Of a stretch of 64,000 nt of DNA, positions 10,912 through 22,199 are shown one piece after another (the stretch's first letter is position 1; each line of letters opens with the position of its first letter). The notes under the pieces are model-generated. The model worked only from the letters and a program-made list of their open reading frames with translations, did no database searches and was not told the origin of the DNA. The DNA is from Uranotaenia lowii (taxonomy: Eukaryota > Arthropoda > Insecta > Diptera > Culicidae). The stretch covers positions 271,717,327-271,781,326 of the forward strand of contig NC_073692.1 in the NCBI RefSeq assembly GCF_029784155.1. Reading direction: 5' to 3'. Both the position numbers and the translations under genes were made by a program.

Positions 10912-13900
10912 TTATAGACGAAGATCAATAGCTTTTAGGAAAAGATATATTTCGAACATGTAGTCCAAGTCTCTCACACCCAGCACATCTCTCACTGGAA
11001 CATAGGGTGGTTTTCCTCGGGCCCGAAGGGAGTCTATCAAATTCGTTCTAGCGACAAGATGGACCTCGCACGACCAAACAATATGCTCGATGTCATGGTA
11101 ACCTTGGCCGCAACTACACAAATTGCTGCTAGCAATATTCAAACGATACCGCGTCTAAGGAATAATGATTGGACATGAGACGGGAAAATAAACGAATAAA
11201 ATCTCGACTCAGGTCCAATCTATTAAACCAGGGTTTGAGGCTTACCTTTGGGATAATCGAGTGGAGCCATCGACCCAACTCATCCTCGTCCCATTTGCGC
11301 TGCCAGTTGACAAGAGAGTTCCTTCGAACTATGAAGTAAAATTCGTTGAAGACGATTTCACGGTGATATGTGTCGCCTTCCATCGCCCCCACCTTTGCCA
11401 GAGAGTCCGCCCTCTCATTACCCAATATCGAGCAATGTGAGGGGACCCAAACGAAGGTGATGGCAAAGCAACGTCTTGATAAAGCACTCAGAGTTTCCCG
11501 TATCTTCCCGAGGAAATACGGTGAGTGCTTTCCTGGTCTTATTGAACGGATTGCTTCAACAGAACTGAGGCTGTCCGTTATAATATAGTAGTGTCCTACT
11601 GGCCTTGAAACGACGCTGTCCAACGCCCAGTAAATGGCTCCTAATTCTGCGATGTATACCGAGCATGGTGGATGGAGGTTATATGAGGCAGTAGCTATTT
11701 CGTTAAAAACTCCAAATCCCGTTGATTCCTCTATAAGCGACCCATCTGTAAAGTACATTTTGTCAGCATCGACGTGTCTATATTTAGCATCGAAAATTCT
11801 TGGAATCAGAAGTGGACGATGTGAATCAGGGATTCCACGAATTTCTTGCTGCATAGACAAATCAAACTGGACAGAAGAGTTGTCGTAGTCTGGGATGTAA
11901 ACACGAGTTGGAGAATATGAAGAAGGATTAACCTGCATGGACATGAAGACATGGTATATAGACATAAATCTGGTTTGAAGATTTTGCTCAAGAAGCCTTT
12001 CAAAATTTGCGGTCACCAATGGGTTCATGACCTCACACCTGATGAGGAACCGGAGTGATAACAAATTGAATCGATCTTTTAGTGGGAGTATGCCTGCCAA
12101 AACTTCAAGACTCATATTATGCGTAGAAGGCATACAGCCCAAAGCGATGCGGAGACAACGATATTGGATACGCTCGAGTTTGATGAGATGAGTTTTAGCA
12201 GCTGACTGGAAACAGAAGCTACCATATTCCATAACTGAGAGAATTGTTGTTTGATACAATTTTAAAAGATCTTCTGGGTGAGCTCCCCACCAAGTGCCAG
12301 TGATTGATCGGAGAAAATTGATTCTTTGTTGGCATTTTCCTTTCAGATACTCAATGTGGGCTCTCCAGGTACACTTGGAATCAAACCAAACCCCAAGATA
12401 CTTAAAACACCTCGATTGAGTGATCGTTCTGCCTAGGAGATGAAGCTTAGGTTGAGCAGGTCTACGCTTCTTAGAGAAAACAACCATCTCCGTTTTCTGT
12501 GGAGAAAACTCAATCCCAAGCCCCAAAGCCCAGGTTGACAATCTGTCTAAAGTATCTTGTAAAGGTCTGTGCAGATGAGACTCAGTAGATCCTGTGACAG
12601 ACACTACGCCGTCATCTGCAAGTTGTCTTAGTGTGCAACCTTCGGAGATACAACTGTCGATGTCACTTACGTAAAAATTGTACAAAAGAGGACTCAAACA
12701 TGAACCTTGCGGGAGGCCCATGTAAGAGGTCCTTCTAATTGAAATATCTCCGTGAGCAAAGTTCAGATGTTTCTCACAAAGCAAGCTGTATAAGATGTTG
12801 TTCAATAGGGGAGGCAGACCCCGGGAGTGCAACTTGTCAGACAAAACCTCTATTGAGACTGCATCAAAAGCTCCCTTTATGTCTAGAAACACTGAAGCCA
12901 TTTGCTCACGTTTTGCGTACGCCATTTGTATCTCTGAAGACAGCAAAGCAAGACAATCGTTTGTCCCTTTGCCCCTTCGAAACCCAAATTGAGTATCTGA
13001 AAGAAGACCATTTGTTTCCACCCATTTATCCAATCGGAACAAAATCATTTTCTCCATCAATTTCCGAATGCAAGACAACATCGCTATTGGACGGTAAGAA
13101 TTAAAATCGGAAGCTGGTTTCCCAGGCTTTTGGATGGCAATAACTCTCACTTGTCTCCAATCTTCGGGAACAATGTTATGCTCCAAGAATTGATTAAATA
13201 AATTCAACAAGCGAAATTTGGCGGCATCCGGAAGGTTTTTCAACAAGTTAAATTTGATTTTATCAACTCCCGGAGCTGAATTGTTACAAGAGAGGAGAGC
13301 AAGTGAGAGTTCCATCATTGAAAAGCTGGAATCCAGATCGCATCTGTTCGGAGACACACTTCGGATGATTTTTTGCACTGGTGTGGAATCTGGACAGATT
13401 TTCCGTGCGAAATTGAAAATCCATTTATGCGAATGTTCTTCACTCTCGTTCGTGTGAGAACGATTACGCATGCTGCGTGCCACATTCCACAAAGTGCTTA
13501 AGGATGTTTCCCGCGACAAACCTCCCACAAAATTACGCCAATGCGCACGTTTTTTCCCCTTGATCAAGTTTTTAAATTGCTGCTCAAGAGAAAAATACGC
13601 GTTGAAGTTATCCAGGGTTCCGTGTTTCCGAAAAACTTTAAAAGCGTTCGATTTGTCCACGTAAAGTTTAGTACACTGACTGTCCCACCATGGATTGGGA
13701 GGCCTTCGGCGAACAGATGGATCTGGGATGGGTTTCGTTTGAGATTTAATTGCACTATCATGGATCAAGCAAGCAAGGAAGGTATATTCCTCCAACGGAG
13801 GTAACACTTCCACAGAATGGATGGCTGAAACAATTGCGTCCGAGTACTTTTTCCAGTCGATGTGTCTTGTGAGGTCATATACCATATTTGTTGAATTTGA

Positions 13901-14590
13901 AGCGTTAACCCCATTGGTGATTGTAATTTTGATAGGCAGGTGATCACTACCATTGGGATCAGGGATTACCTTCCACTGGCAATCCAATGATAGTGAATTT
14001 GAGCAGAGTGAGAGGTCAATTGCACTTTGTCTAGCAGGAGGTTTAGGTACCCGTGTTTTATCACCCGTGTTCAAAACTGTTAAATTGAAACTGTCGCAAA
14101 TGTCATAGATAAGAGTAGAACGACTATCGTCAGTTTGCTCCCCCCACACAGTCCCATGTGAATTAAAGTCACCCAGGATCAACCTTGGTTCAGGTAGCAC
14201 TGAGCACAGGTCCTCTAGGTGGCTTTGGTTCACTGCAACTCTCTGAGGCCAGTATAAACTGACAACACATAAGTCCTTACCCCTTATAGTTGTATGACAA
14301 GCAACAGCTTCAATTCCTCCTGACAAAGGGAGGTGGATTCTATAGAAAGAGTGGCGCTAATTGATCCCTAAAAGCACCCCTCCATAAGAATCATTGCGAT
14401 CCAAACGAATGATGTTAAATTCGTGGAATGAGATGTTTGATTGAGAAGAAAGCCATGTTTCAGAAAGGGCAAAAATATCGCAACTAGTTTCATGAAGAAG
14501 AAATTTGAACGGATCCAGTTTAGGGATTAGGCTACGACAATTCCACTGTAACACAGTGATATCTCCGACCTCTCGGCTTAAATTAGCCAT
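10912..14590 (-). pseudogene. I-type ORF2: endonuclease, reverse transcriptase, RNase H, Cys/His tail; two lesions
   Basis: ATG at 14590. APE-type endonuclease (LQWNCRSL, SETWL, GDFNSHGTVWGE, SDHLPI), then reverse transcriptase (VFLDIKGAFDAV, GLPQGSCLSPLLYNFY, LADDGVVS), then RNase H with its acidic residues in FTDGSLIEES, IAELGAIYWALD, ITDSLSSVEA and GNERADSLAK. The end carries a CSCGQGYHDIEHIVWSC finger. Two lesions: an in-frame TAG at 14357-14359 inside the endonuclease, and a one-base frameshift near 11140-11150 just before the C-terminal finger, which lies in 10912-11142. Catalytic motifs are otherwise intact. The start overlaps the end of ORF1 by eight bases (ATGGCTAA), suggesting coupled termination and reinitiation. 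Confidence 0.9.
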
Positions 14591-16025
14591 CGAGAGAGAT
14601 AAACGCTGAAAGAAGGGGCCAAGTTTGCATCAATTGCTTCAAAAATGTCTTTACTACAGGGAGCATAGAGGTAACAATACTCCTGATCGATTCCGAGACG
14701 TTGAAAAAAGTAAATATCCCATTTAAAATGTCGGACAATTTAAAAATTCCAGATTGTGATGTTGATTCTGGCGAAATAACGTTAGGAATGAAAGACTTAG
14801 CAGTTTCCGCAATGTTTGGAGTATTCTGAGATGTCATATTCATACGGAATCCAGGAGGGACTTGTTTTTCTTTCACTATAGGTGTCGGTTTTTGCTTAAT
14901 ACCAATTGAGGGACTAAATGTTGGGATTTTTGCTGGAATTTTGGGGGTCTTCGGTGCTGGTTTTGATCGTTTTCGCGAGTTGGCTACAAAGATGACCGGG
15001 TGTTCTTCGTCGGTAGAATCTGATTCTACATTGTCTACAACTGACAGCGCAGTAAAAATGTTACTTGAATGAGGTTGGATCGGAGGCGCCGCGCTTTTCA
15101 AAATGGCGGCATAAGACCGTTTTGAGCGTTCCTTCAAAGAGCGCTTTTGGCTATCCCAGCGACTCTTATATGCCTCGCACGAGGAGATTTCATGGGGTGA
15201 GCCCCCGCAATAGACACATTTCTGCTCTATTGCTGAGCACGCTCCAGCCCCATGATTCTCCCCGCATTTGGGACACCGTGGCTTGTTACAGCAGTGCGAC
15301 GCAGTGTGTCCCAACTTATTGCAATTCTTGCAATCCATGGGGCGAGGAACAAAGAGTCGCACAGGCAGCCTCAAAATTCCGTCAATCAAGACGTAATGAG
15401 GGAGGGCGGTTCCCGCAAAGGTCACACGAAATGAGCCTGAAGGTGAGTACCCTTTGACTCCATTTACGACGGTGGCAGTTCTGAGTTGGCGGCAATCCAA
15501 GATTTCGACCGAAGCCGAACCGAGGCTCTTAAACTTACCAACGCCGTTGGATTTCACGTAATCTGCCTTCAAACTCATTTCTGTAATCACGCCCTCGATC
15601 TCTACGTCTCGAGACGGAATGTACACGTGGTACTCTAAGTTTATAAAATTGCTGACAGCGATTTCATTTGCGGCTTTCCGGTTGGCCACTTCAACTCGCA
15701 ATTTGTTTGGTCGCACCTTTTTAATGCAGGTTACGGAGGACCACCTTGCCAGATCTCTTGTGATCTGAACCACATTCAACTGCTTTCCATTCTTTTTGGG
15801 CCGGATGAAAACCACCCAAGGACCAGTGAAAGTTGGGCTCTCTGTGTAAACTCGGAGTCGGGATGCTTTACTTTCAACTGAGGATGACTCAGAATTATCA
15901 TCCATTGGAGAATGAAAATCATTAGAAGGACCCGCAACAACCGAATCCTCTAAATGCTCCTCATCCTCATAGACGCTATCTTCGTCATCCTCAGTTGAGG
16001 GGATCAACCCCCCGCCTTCGCTCAT
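14583..16025 (-). CDS. I-type ORF1: nucleic-acid-binding Gag-like protein, intact
   Basis: 480 aa with an ATG start. An acidic N-terminus (EDDEDSVYEDEEHLEDS) is followed by a conserved central domain from about residue 60 (FTGPWVVFIRPKKNGKQLNV). Three zinc knuckles at about 230-285 follow: CKNCNKLGHTASHC, CPKCGENHGAGAC and CVYCGGSPHEISSC. The C-terminal third is basic and Ser/Pro-rich. This is the RNA-binding partner of ORF2 in the retrotransposition particle. Its frame is uninterrupted. Its last eight bases overlap the ORF2 start. Confidence 0.9.
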   Translation of the reverse strand: MSEGGGLIPSTEDDEDSVYEDEEHLEDSVVAGPSNDFHSPMDDNSESSSVESKASRLRVYTESPTFTGPWVVFIRPKKNGKQLNVVQITRDLARWSSVTCIKKVRPNKLRVEVANRKAANEIAVSNFINLEYHVYIPSRDVEIEGVITEMSLKADYVKSNGVGKFKSLGSASVEILDCRQLRTATVVNGVKGYSPSGSFRVTFAGTALPHYVLIDGILRLPVRLFVPRPMDCKNCNKLGHTASHCCNKPRCPKCGENHGAGACSAIEQKCVYCGGSPHEISSCEAYKSRWDSQKRSLKERSKRSYAAILKSAAPPIQPHSSNIFTALSVVDNVESDSTDEEHPVIFVANSRKRSKPAPKTPKIPAKIPTFSPSIGIKQKPTPIVKEKQVPPGFRMNMTSQNTPNIAETAKSFIPNVISPESTSQSGIFKLSDILNGIFTFFNVSESIRSIVTSMLPVVKTFLKQLMQTWPLLSAFISLDG

Positions 16026-16692
16026 ATTTCTTCACACGAACACGAATGTCCAATGTTAAAATATGAACGAAGCAAACAATGGTCGAAATAAAGATAAATA
16101 GATAGTAAAAGAAAAAGTGAAAAAGAATGAAAAAAGAACTTACAATTTTTTCAAGCACTTCTTAGTAAGCTAATTTTCTTGAGTGTTTTTTCTTGGTACA
16201 CAACCACGTGTTCTTCTGTTGATCGCAGCTGGCCCTGGCGATGACGACAGCAATGATGTTTTTTTTTCCTCGGTTGATTGATGATGGTTCGATTCACCGG
16301 GAGAGAATGACCAATCGGATTCAGACTCGTGCTATGTTTCCGTTATCCGATTACGGCTATTATTACCGGATCTATCGGACAACCGCCCACACAGTAATCA
16401 AACCTGGATTGGGAGGAAACAATTTGCACTCCTCTGCTGATGGTCCTGGTGCTGATGGTGACGGCAAGGCAACCTGATTTTCCAGCCAGATTTGGGGATT
16501 GCGCACCAGCGCTGCCGGGGGAAACACAGCTTGTCACTTCCGTTGCTGAATGGATTCGGCAATTGACGACCGAATGATGCAGGATTTATCTTGTGGAAAC
16601 TTTAAACTTTTTTTTTCACTTCTGCGTGTATAAAGCACCGATATGTAGCGAAACGAAAATACATCCGCACTTGCCAAGCGACTGGGATGGAA
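16026..16692 (-). promoter_or_regulatory. 5' leader of the I-type element
   Basis: 667 bp between the element's 5' edge (minus-strand start TTCCATCCCAGTCGC) and ORF1. I elements use an internal promoter in this region. CAGTC close to the edge may be the initiator, but this is inference. Confidence 0.5.
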
Positions 16693-16706
16693 TGACAAAG
16701 GTTGTT

Positions 16707-17690
16707 ATAGTACTGTAAGATTCTTGTCATTTTATTTTAATTTTTGTCATAATTAGGCCATGTTTTCATTTTGCGTATTTTTGTCATAGTTCTGTAAGAT
16801 TTTTGTTCATTTGATTGTAAGTTTTTTTTTATAGTTTTGTCTTTTTTCGTTCGATTATAGTCGTTTTACCATCTTCTCTTTATACTGAAAGTCTTATCCA
16901 GTACAACTGCATTCGATGATTACTCTTGTATTTGAACTCACGGACATTGGCTTAGAAGGGAACTAACTTGCCAACTGAGTTACACATATCACAAGCCCAT
17001 AGATTTGTTTAGATTCTGTCATTTTTTCGTCGTATTTGCGATATATTTTTATCATATTTATCATTATATGTTCGGATTTGTCATTTTTTTTTTAATTTTG
17101 TGATTTTTATGTCGTATTTGTCATATTTTGTCATTTTTCTTACATATATTTGAAAGTTTTTTGTTATATTTTTATCTCGTTTTTCATAATTTTGTCAGAT
17201 TATTGTCATTATTTTTGACAAATGTTTGTCATATTTTTTGCAGAACTTGTCATATTTAAGCCCATTTGCCTTATTTTTTGTCAGATTTCTGTGATTTTAT
17301 TGTAAATTTGTTGTTATTATTTTGTCATTTTTGTAAATTTGTTGTCAAATATTGGTTCTTATATTAGTTCTGTCAGGTCGTTTTATTGTAAAATTTGGAT
17401 TATAATTTTGTCATAATTTTTTTTTCTGATTTGTCATAGTTTTGCCATTTCTGTGAATTTTTTCTCATATTTTTGTCTAATTTTGTAATATTTTTTTTTA
17501 AGCATAATTATTTTACCACATTTGGCGTGTTTTATTCAAAGTTTTGTCATTTGTCACTATTTTTTTTGTCATATTTATTCCTGTTTTCCCACAGTTTTGA
17601 TAGATTTTTGTCAGTGCTTTTTGCAGTGTTCTCAATATTTTTGTTAAATTTTTGTCAGTAATTTTTCATCTACTTTTTGATCCCTTTTAC
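16707..17690. repeat. TTTTGTCAT-type degenerate tandem repeat (right foldback arm)
   Basis: Inverse complement of the left-arm repeat. T-rich units such as TTTTTGTCATATTT. The 16865-16975 part is less regular. Open frames here are low-complexity artefacts. Confidence 0.7.
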
Positions 17691-18472
17691 TCATTTTTTA
17701 TATTGTGGATGGACCATACGATTTTCAGTTATTTATTGCATTTTGAATTAAGCGGAAACCGCCATCTTTTATTTCAAAATGGCGTCGGGCACCATATCGA
17801 CTTCTACTTATTGAGTACTTTCATCCAATACCCATATTGTGGGAGTTTCATATGCTTTTCAGTCACTTCCAGCATTTTAAAGTTGAAAGGAAGGGGCCAA
17901 ATTGGATTTCAAGATGGCGTCGGATAACAAATTCCAACTTCTATCCGTTCAGCCCCTTCACTCTATACACATATTTTGGGGCTTTCATGCCACCGGTCGT
18001 TTATTGCTAGTTAGAATTTGTTTCAATTGAAAAAGACTGAAACCACGTTTTTTTTTTCGAAAATCTCCGCTAAAAACCATGCATTTTTCCTCACCAACAC
18101 AGAAACGACAATAATAATTAAATAAATAAACTTTGAAAAAAGATTTTTTTGATAAATCATTTTACGATAAAAAATATCCGAGAGAATATTTTCAGTGTAT
18201 GTCCGGATGAACAGGATGAATTCACGCGATCCAGCCGGGTCTTCGCACGAAAATTCGCTTGCACTGTGGCCGGTCGATGTTTTTTTCAACGTGTTTCAAT
18301 GAGAAGCGGTTTTTCGCGCGAATTGGAAATCCGCTTCGCACTTCGCTTCGCGCTCACTGTGAATTCGACCTTACAGGTATTCCACGGATATACCTGGCCA
18401 GCTGGTAACTGACTGAACATTCTAAGAGCACCTATATCCGTAGTCTAAACAGCCGGTTTAAACCCGAATTCC

Positions 18473-19282
18473 TACACTGTAAATTTTTGCCTCGATTTCC
18501 AGCAAAAAAATTTGCTGGAAACGTTCAGCAATCCAAATTTTTGCTGGAAACCAGCAATCGGTTTTCGAATTGCTGGATTTTTCAGCATTCGGTTATGTGC
18601 TTGTCATTTTTGCTGAAAAATCAGCAATCGGTTTTCAAATTGCTGGACTTTCCAGCAATTGATCTAGTTTGCTGGAAAATCAGCAAACGAGTTGTGAATT
18701 TGGAGTTTGTTTTTGTTTCGTACGCTGAAGTAAGGTGAGATTCTATTTTACGAATTAAGGTTAAATTAATATAATTATTTTATTTTCCTCTATATTCTAG
18801 CAACCAGGCATCAAGTCAAGGGTAAGTTTTTATTGTACAGGTAGATATTCCATAGAAGATACTCATCAAAACTATTTTTACAGGTGGCGGATGATCCACA
18901 TTTTGGCACAAAGCGGCCACCCCAGAGCCGGTGTGAAAGTTGTGAAAAAAAAAGTTTTTTTTTGGAAAATAAATTAATCCCTTATTGAAAATGGGAGAAA
19001 ATAGTTGTTTTTATTGCTTATTATATGCACAGCCAATATTAAACTTTAATTTTGAATTGAATATAAATTTCATACTAAATACTGCCGGTTGTGTTGAAAG
19101 AAATAGCTGGTTTCCAGCAATCTGGATTGCTGATTTTCCAGCAATTTGAATTGCTGGAAACCAGCATTAACGTTTGCTGTTTTTTCCAGCAATTTAAATT
19201 GCTGGAAATTTTGCTGGAAAGTCAGCGGGACAAAAACCAGCAAAATTTTGCTGGTTTCCAGCAAAAAAAAATTTGCTGTGTA
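18473..19282. mobile_element. ~810-bp MITE with TACAC ends built from TTGCTGGAAA words
   Basis: Starts TACACTGTAAATTTTTGC and ends GCAAATTT-type sequence closing with TTTGCTGTGTA, so the ends are inverted. TTGCTGGAAA / TTTCCAGCAA occurs many times in both flanks (18495-18690 and 19100-19275). The middle holds two GT-AG-like intron borders around short exon-like blocks (see findings). TA at both ends suggests a TA duplication. Confidence 0.7.
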
Positions 19283-19415
19283 CCAAAGCAACTGCATCCG
19301 TATTCCATTATACCAGTTTCATCTCACAACTATTTAGAACTGGTATAAAGATTGCTCCAAAATTGATGAAATTTGGATCCAATTTGACGCAGTTCTAAAC
19401 CGTTTAACAGTTAAT

Positions 19416-19898
19416 CGTAGACACCAGATACCCAGACTGACCACTGAAGGCTGATTTTGGCGCTTGTTCCGCAGCGCTATCTACGGGTTATCGTGAAACT
19501 AACGGCCACATACACAAAAGGAATTGTTTTTACACAAACATAACTTTTATTGTGTACATATTAAAACGCTATTGATATGTCACACACACATTTGCATTGT
19601 GCTTTTTGTTTTTATTTTACATCTAGAGATGAACACGGTCGTTTTTGATTGCCTACTTTTGGTAGAAAAAATAACACGATATGGTTAAAACACCACTAAA
19701 GAACCATTTTTTAATTAGAGCGCATTAACCAAATGTGGTTAGAATTCAACCATAAAGCATATAAAAAATACATCGACTTCGACAGAATCGTTTACACCAG
19801 GAGAAAAAATAGTATCCTATTTCCAGCAAGTTTGTAGCATTTTCGATAGACACTTTGAATGTCTACTAAGGCTTGATACCGTTGGGGTGAAATAAGAG
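19416..19898. other. Left terminal part of the 7-kb element
   Basis: The ~85-bp terminal repeat is followed by AT-rich DNA with repeated 'AACCA…TGGTTA' words at 19675-19760. A frame at 19899-20165 (88 aa) is not recognised. Confidence 0.35.
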
Positions 19899-20165
19899 TT
19901 GATGGATATCATCCAAATTGATTTTGGCTTCTCGTCAATGCAGGTTGATGAATATAACTCAGATAATGTCGAAAAATTGATTCTAGACGTTATTTGTGAG
20001 GAATGCGCGCTACTAATAACAAATAAGTATCTTAACATGCTTATATCCTGTATGTTGGGACAACTCAATGCCGGTTTTAAACATCAGAGTGATGTTAGAA
20101 AAGCCTCTAAGAAGAAACAGAAGGAGAAAAGGCTAAATATAGTAGCTTTTTCTAAAAAGCTTTGA

Positions 20166-21205
20166 AGTCCGTAAGTAGAAATTGAATTTCTAAAGAAAGT
20201 TTCGAAGTCAACAACCTGGAGCGGCGGTATGAGGTCTTAATCTGTTGCATTCATCAGTGCATTCAATACTCATATAAATGATCTTTTATTGCAGGCAGAA
20301 CAGCTACAAGTCACCCAAAACATAACAATCTGTTCACTTTTAACCGTATTCCATTTTCAATTCAAATCTAGATATTCCTTAAACTTAATAAAAATACCTT
20401 TGCAGTAACAGTATTCTTATTTGAAAGTTGGAAACCTACCACCATAAACAACGTCCTTAAAGCCCTTTCTTCAATTACCACATTAACCCGTTCCATGTCC
20501 ACAAAATGTCGCAAAAACGGTGGATGGTTCATGAGAAAGACCTTTTATCGTTGTATCAATATAAATGACCGTCTCTTTAAGCCTACATGCGCTAATTTTC
20601 ATTCCAATACAATGTACAACAACGTATTAACGTACTGTATTCTCAAAAATATCACAAAATCAAAAAAATAGTGAGCAGGTAACATGGTCGGTTCCTTTAA
20701 CCAAATTTGACACATCCAATCGATTACCCGTCCCTCAAAACTCCCGTGTGCAAATTATTATCTGAATCCAATGTACCATAACGTCAATATTACTAAAACA
20801 GTATTTGATTGTATGGACGACTCCTTTTGCCGGCCCCTTACGTTAAATTTGTTACCTAAAATCGTCTCATCCCTTAAAACTTCTGTGTGCCTATTTTCAT
20901 CTCAATATGTTGTATAATATCGTTAAAATCACGAAAACAGTGAACAGTTCATATAGACAACCTCCTTTGCCGACCCCGTACATAAAATTTGATACTCAAA
21001 ATCAGTGAAATGGCAGGAATTGGAATATATGTATTACCTTTTTCTAAAAATTATTGCAATCCGCAAGATGAAATTGAATTTCAAAAGAAACTCTCGAAGT
21101 CAACAACATGGAGCGATAGTATGATGTGTTGTTCTGTTGTATTCATCAGTGCATTCAACACTCCAAAAAATATTTTTATTGCAGGTAGTTAGAACAGCTA
21201 TCAGT
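20166..21205 (+). repeat. Diverged direct repeats and ~140-bp tandem units
   Basis: 20166-20310 and 21050-21205 are diverged direct copies (shared words GAAGTCAACAAC, ATTCATCAGTGCATTCAA, TTTTTATTGCAGG, AACAGCTA). Between them about 20595-21005 is made of three loose units of roughly 140 bp, each with CTCAAAACTCCCGTGTGC-like and CTCCTTTTGCCGACCCC-like words. Confidence 0.6.
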
Positions 21206-21257
21206 CGTCTTCTTTCAACATCGAAAGAATTCGGCACGAGTCCTTATCTTACAACAG

Positions 21258-21854
21258 CTATCGGTTAGGGCGGGGGAAATCTTCGACTTGCACCGTCTTC
21301 TGAGTAAGTTCCCGAGCCTGATCCTTCTTGGTGATGCAGACCATATTCTCCGGTCCGAGCAGACCACCTCTCCAGTACTTGCGGATCTCCTGGTAGCGAT
21401 CGTTGAAGTTGGTCTTGATGGTTTCAACCAGCTCGGACAGATTGGCGCGGTCTGAGTTGTCCACCTGGTTCAGAGCAACACAGGTGCAGGTCTTACGGAA
21501 CACCAACGTTCCCAGCCGGGACTTGTCCTTGATGATGCAGCACGGGATACCCATCTTTCGGGACAGAGCCGGCAGGTAAATGACCAGCACAATGGTAACA
21601 ACATCGTGAGTGATCACAACCAGCTGAGCCTTCTTCTGCTCGACTAGTTTGACGAAGGTGTTGGCGCCCTGCCGCAGGCGGTTGCTTTTCTTCGCAGGAG
21701 GTTCCTCCTTGCCAGCGGCCTTGGCCTCATCCTTAGCCTTCAATCGTTGGATCTTGACGCTCGGGTTTTCGGGCCGGTACTTCTTCAATAGACCGAACAG
21801 CAGCTGGTTCGTGTTTTTGTTTAGAGCCTGCGCGAACTGATGGTGAGCTATCAC
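21258..21854 (-). pseudogene. RpL7A: RpL7A (eL8) processed pseudogene, 5'-truncated
   Basis: The minus strand reads as the C-terminal two thirds of large-subunit protein eL8. Recognisable blocks are [78 protein letters not shown] and [13 protein letters not shown]. It is uninterrupted by introns, lacks about the first 100 residues, and departs from the family after GGLLG, where the conserved C-terminal helix is scrambled and the end reads [11 protein letters not shown]. Several conserved residues are changed (THDVVTIVL for the usual HDVDPIEL). This is a retrocopy, not a working ribosomal gene. A 14-bp sequence identical to a common cDNA-library adaptor lies just beyond its 3' end (21227-21240). 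Confidence 0.85.
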
Positions 21855-22199
21855 CTGAAAACGTCGACGATAAACAACACTGACAAAGTGTTTTACGCGT
21901 TTTCATTATTTTCTTTGGTCAAATTTCGAACCATCCGCTCTTTCGAAGCTGCGCTGCTGCCATCTGGGGTAGTACGCTGTAGCGTGAGCAACATTCTGGG
22001 TGAACGATTAATTATAGACAACTTTACATTGCTTCGAGTTAAGTTTTCATAAATCCAAATGATTTTGAAAAATAAAACACTCCTTTGAAAAATTGGAGTT
22101 TGTTTTAAAGTAAATTTAAATAAATTAGCCTGGTAGGAGAGTCAATTCTATCTGATAGTTCCATTTTAAAAAAGTCAGTCGGTCAGAGAAAACTAACAT

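Larger units (their letters stand above)
10760..16692 (-). mobile_element. Full-length I-type non-LTR retrotransposon (~5.9 kb)
   Basis: Flanked by a perfect 14-bp target duplication TGACAAAGGTTGTT (10746-10759 and 16693-16706). The minus strand carries a ~667-bp 5' leader (16692-16026), ORF1, ORF2 and a T run on plus at the 3' end (poly-A tail). Zinc-knuckle ORF1, EN-RT-RNase H ORF2 and a C-terminal Cys/His motif are typical of the I clade. Loner/LOA relatives cannot be excluded without a tree. It inserted into the foldback element's AT-rich centre. A clean duplication and only two ORF2 lesions suggest a fairly recent insertion. Confidence 0.9.
9641..18370. mobile_element. Large foldback element, TTA-flanked, split by a retrotransposon
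   Basis: The left end GGGTACGAACACAGTGAGCG is matched by the inverted right end (GCTCACTGTGAATTCGACC), both extending into GCGAAGCG words. TTA lies on each side (9638-9640, 18371-18373). The arms are mutually inverted: 10230-10745 is built of ATGACAAAA/GACAAAAAT words, and 16707-17690 of their complement TTTTGTCAT. 'ATGGCGGCTTCAG / CTGAAAATCG' blocks at 10030-10215 answer inverted blocks at 17705-17960. Removing the inserted LINE leaves about 2.8 kb. No transposase is seen. Confidence 0.75.

Noticed and set aside
12739..13104. Plus-strand frames over the I-type ORF2 (and similar frames over the other LINEs)
   Set aside because: They are antisense shadows of well-supported reverse transcriptase coding sequence.
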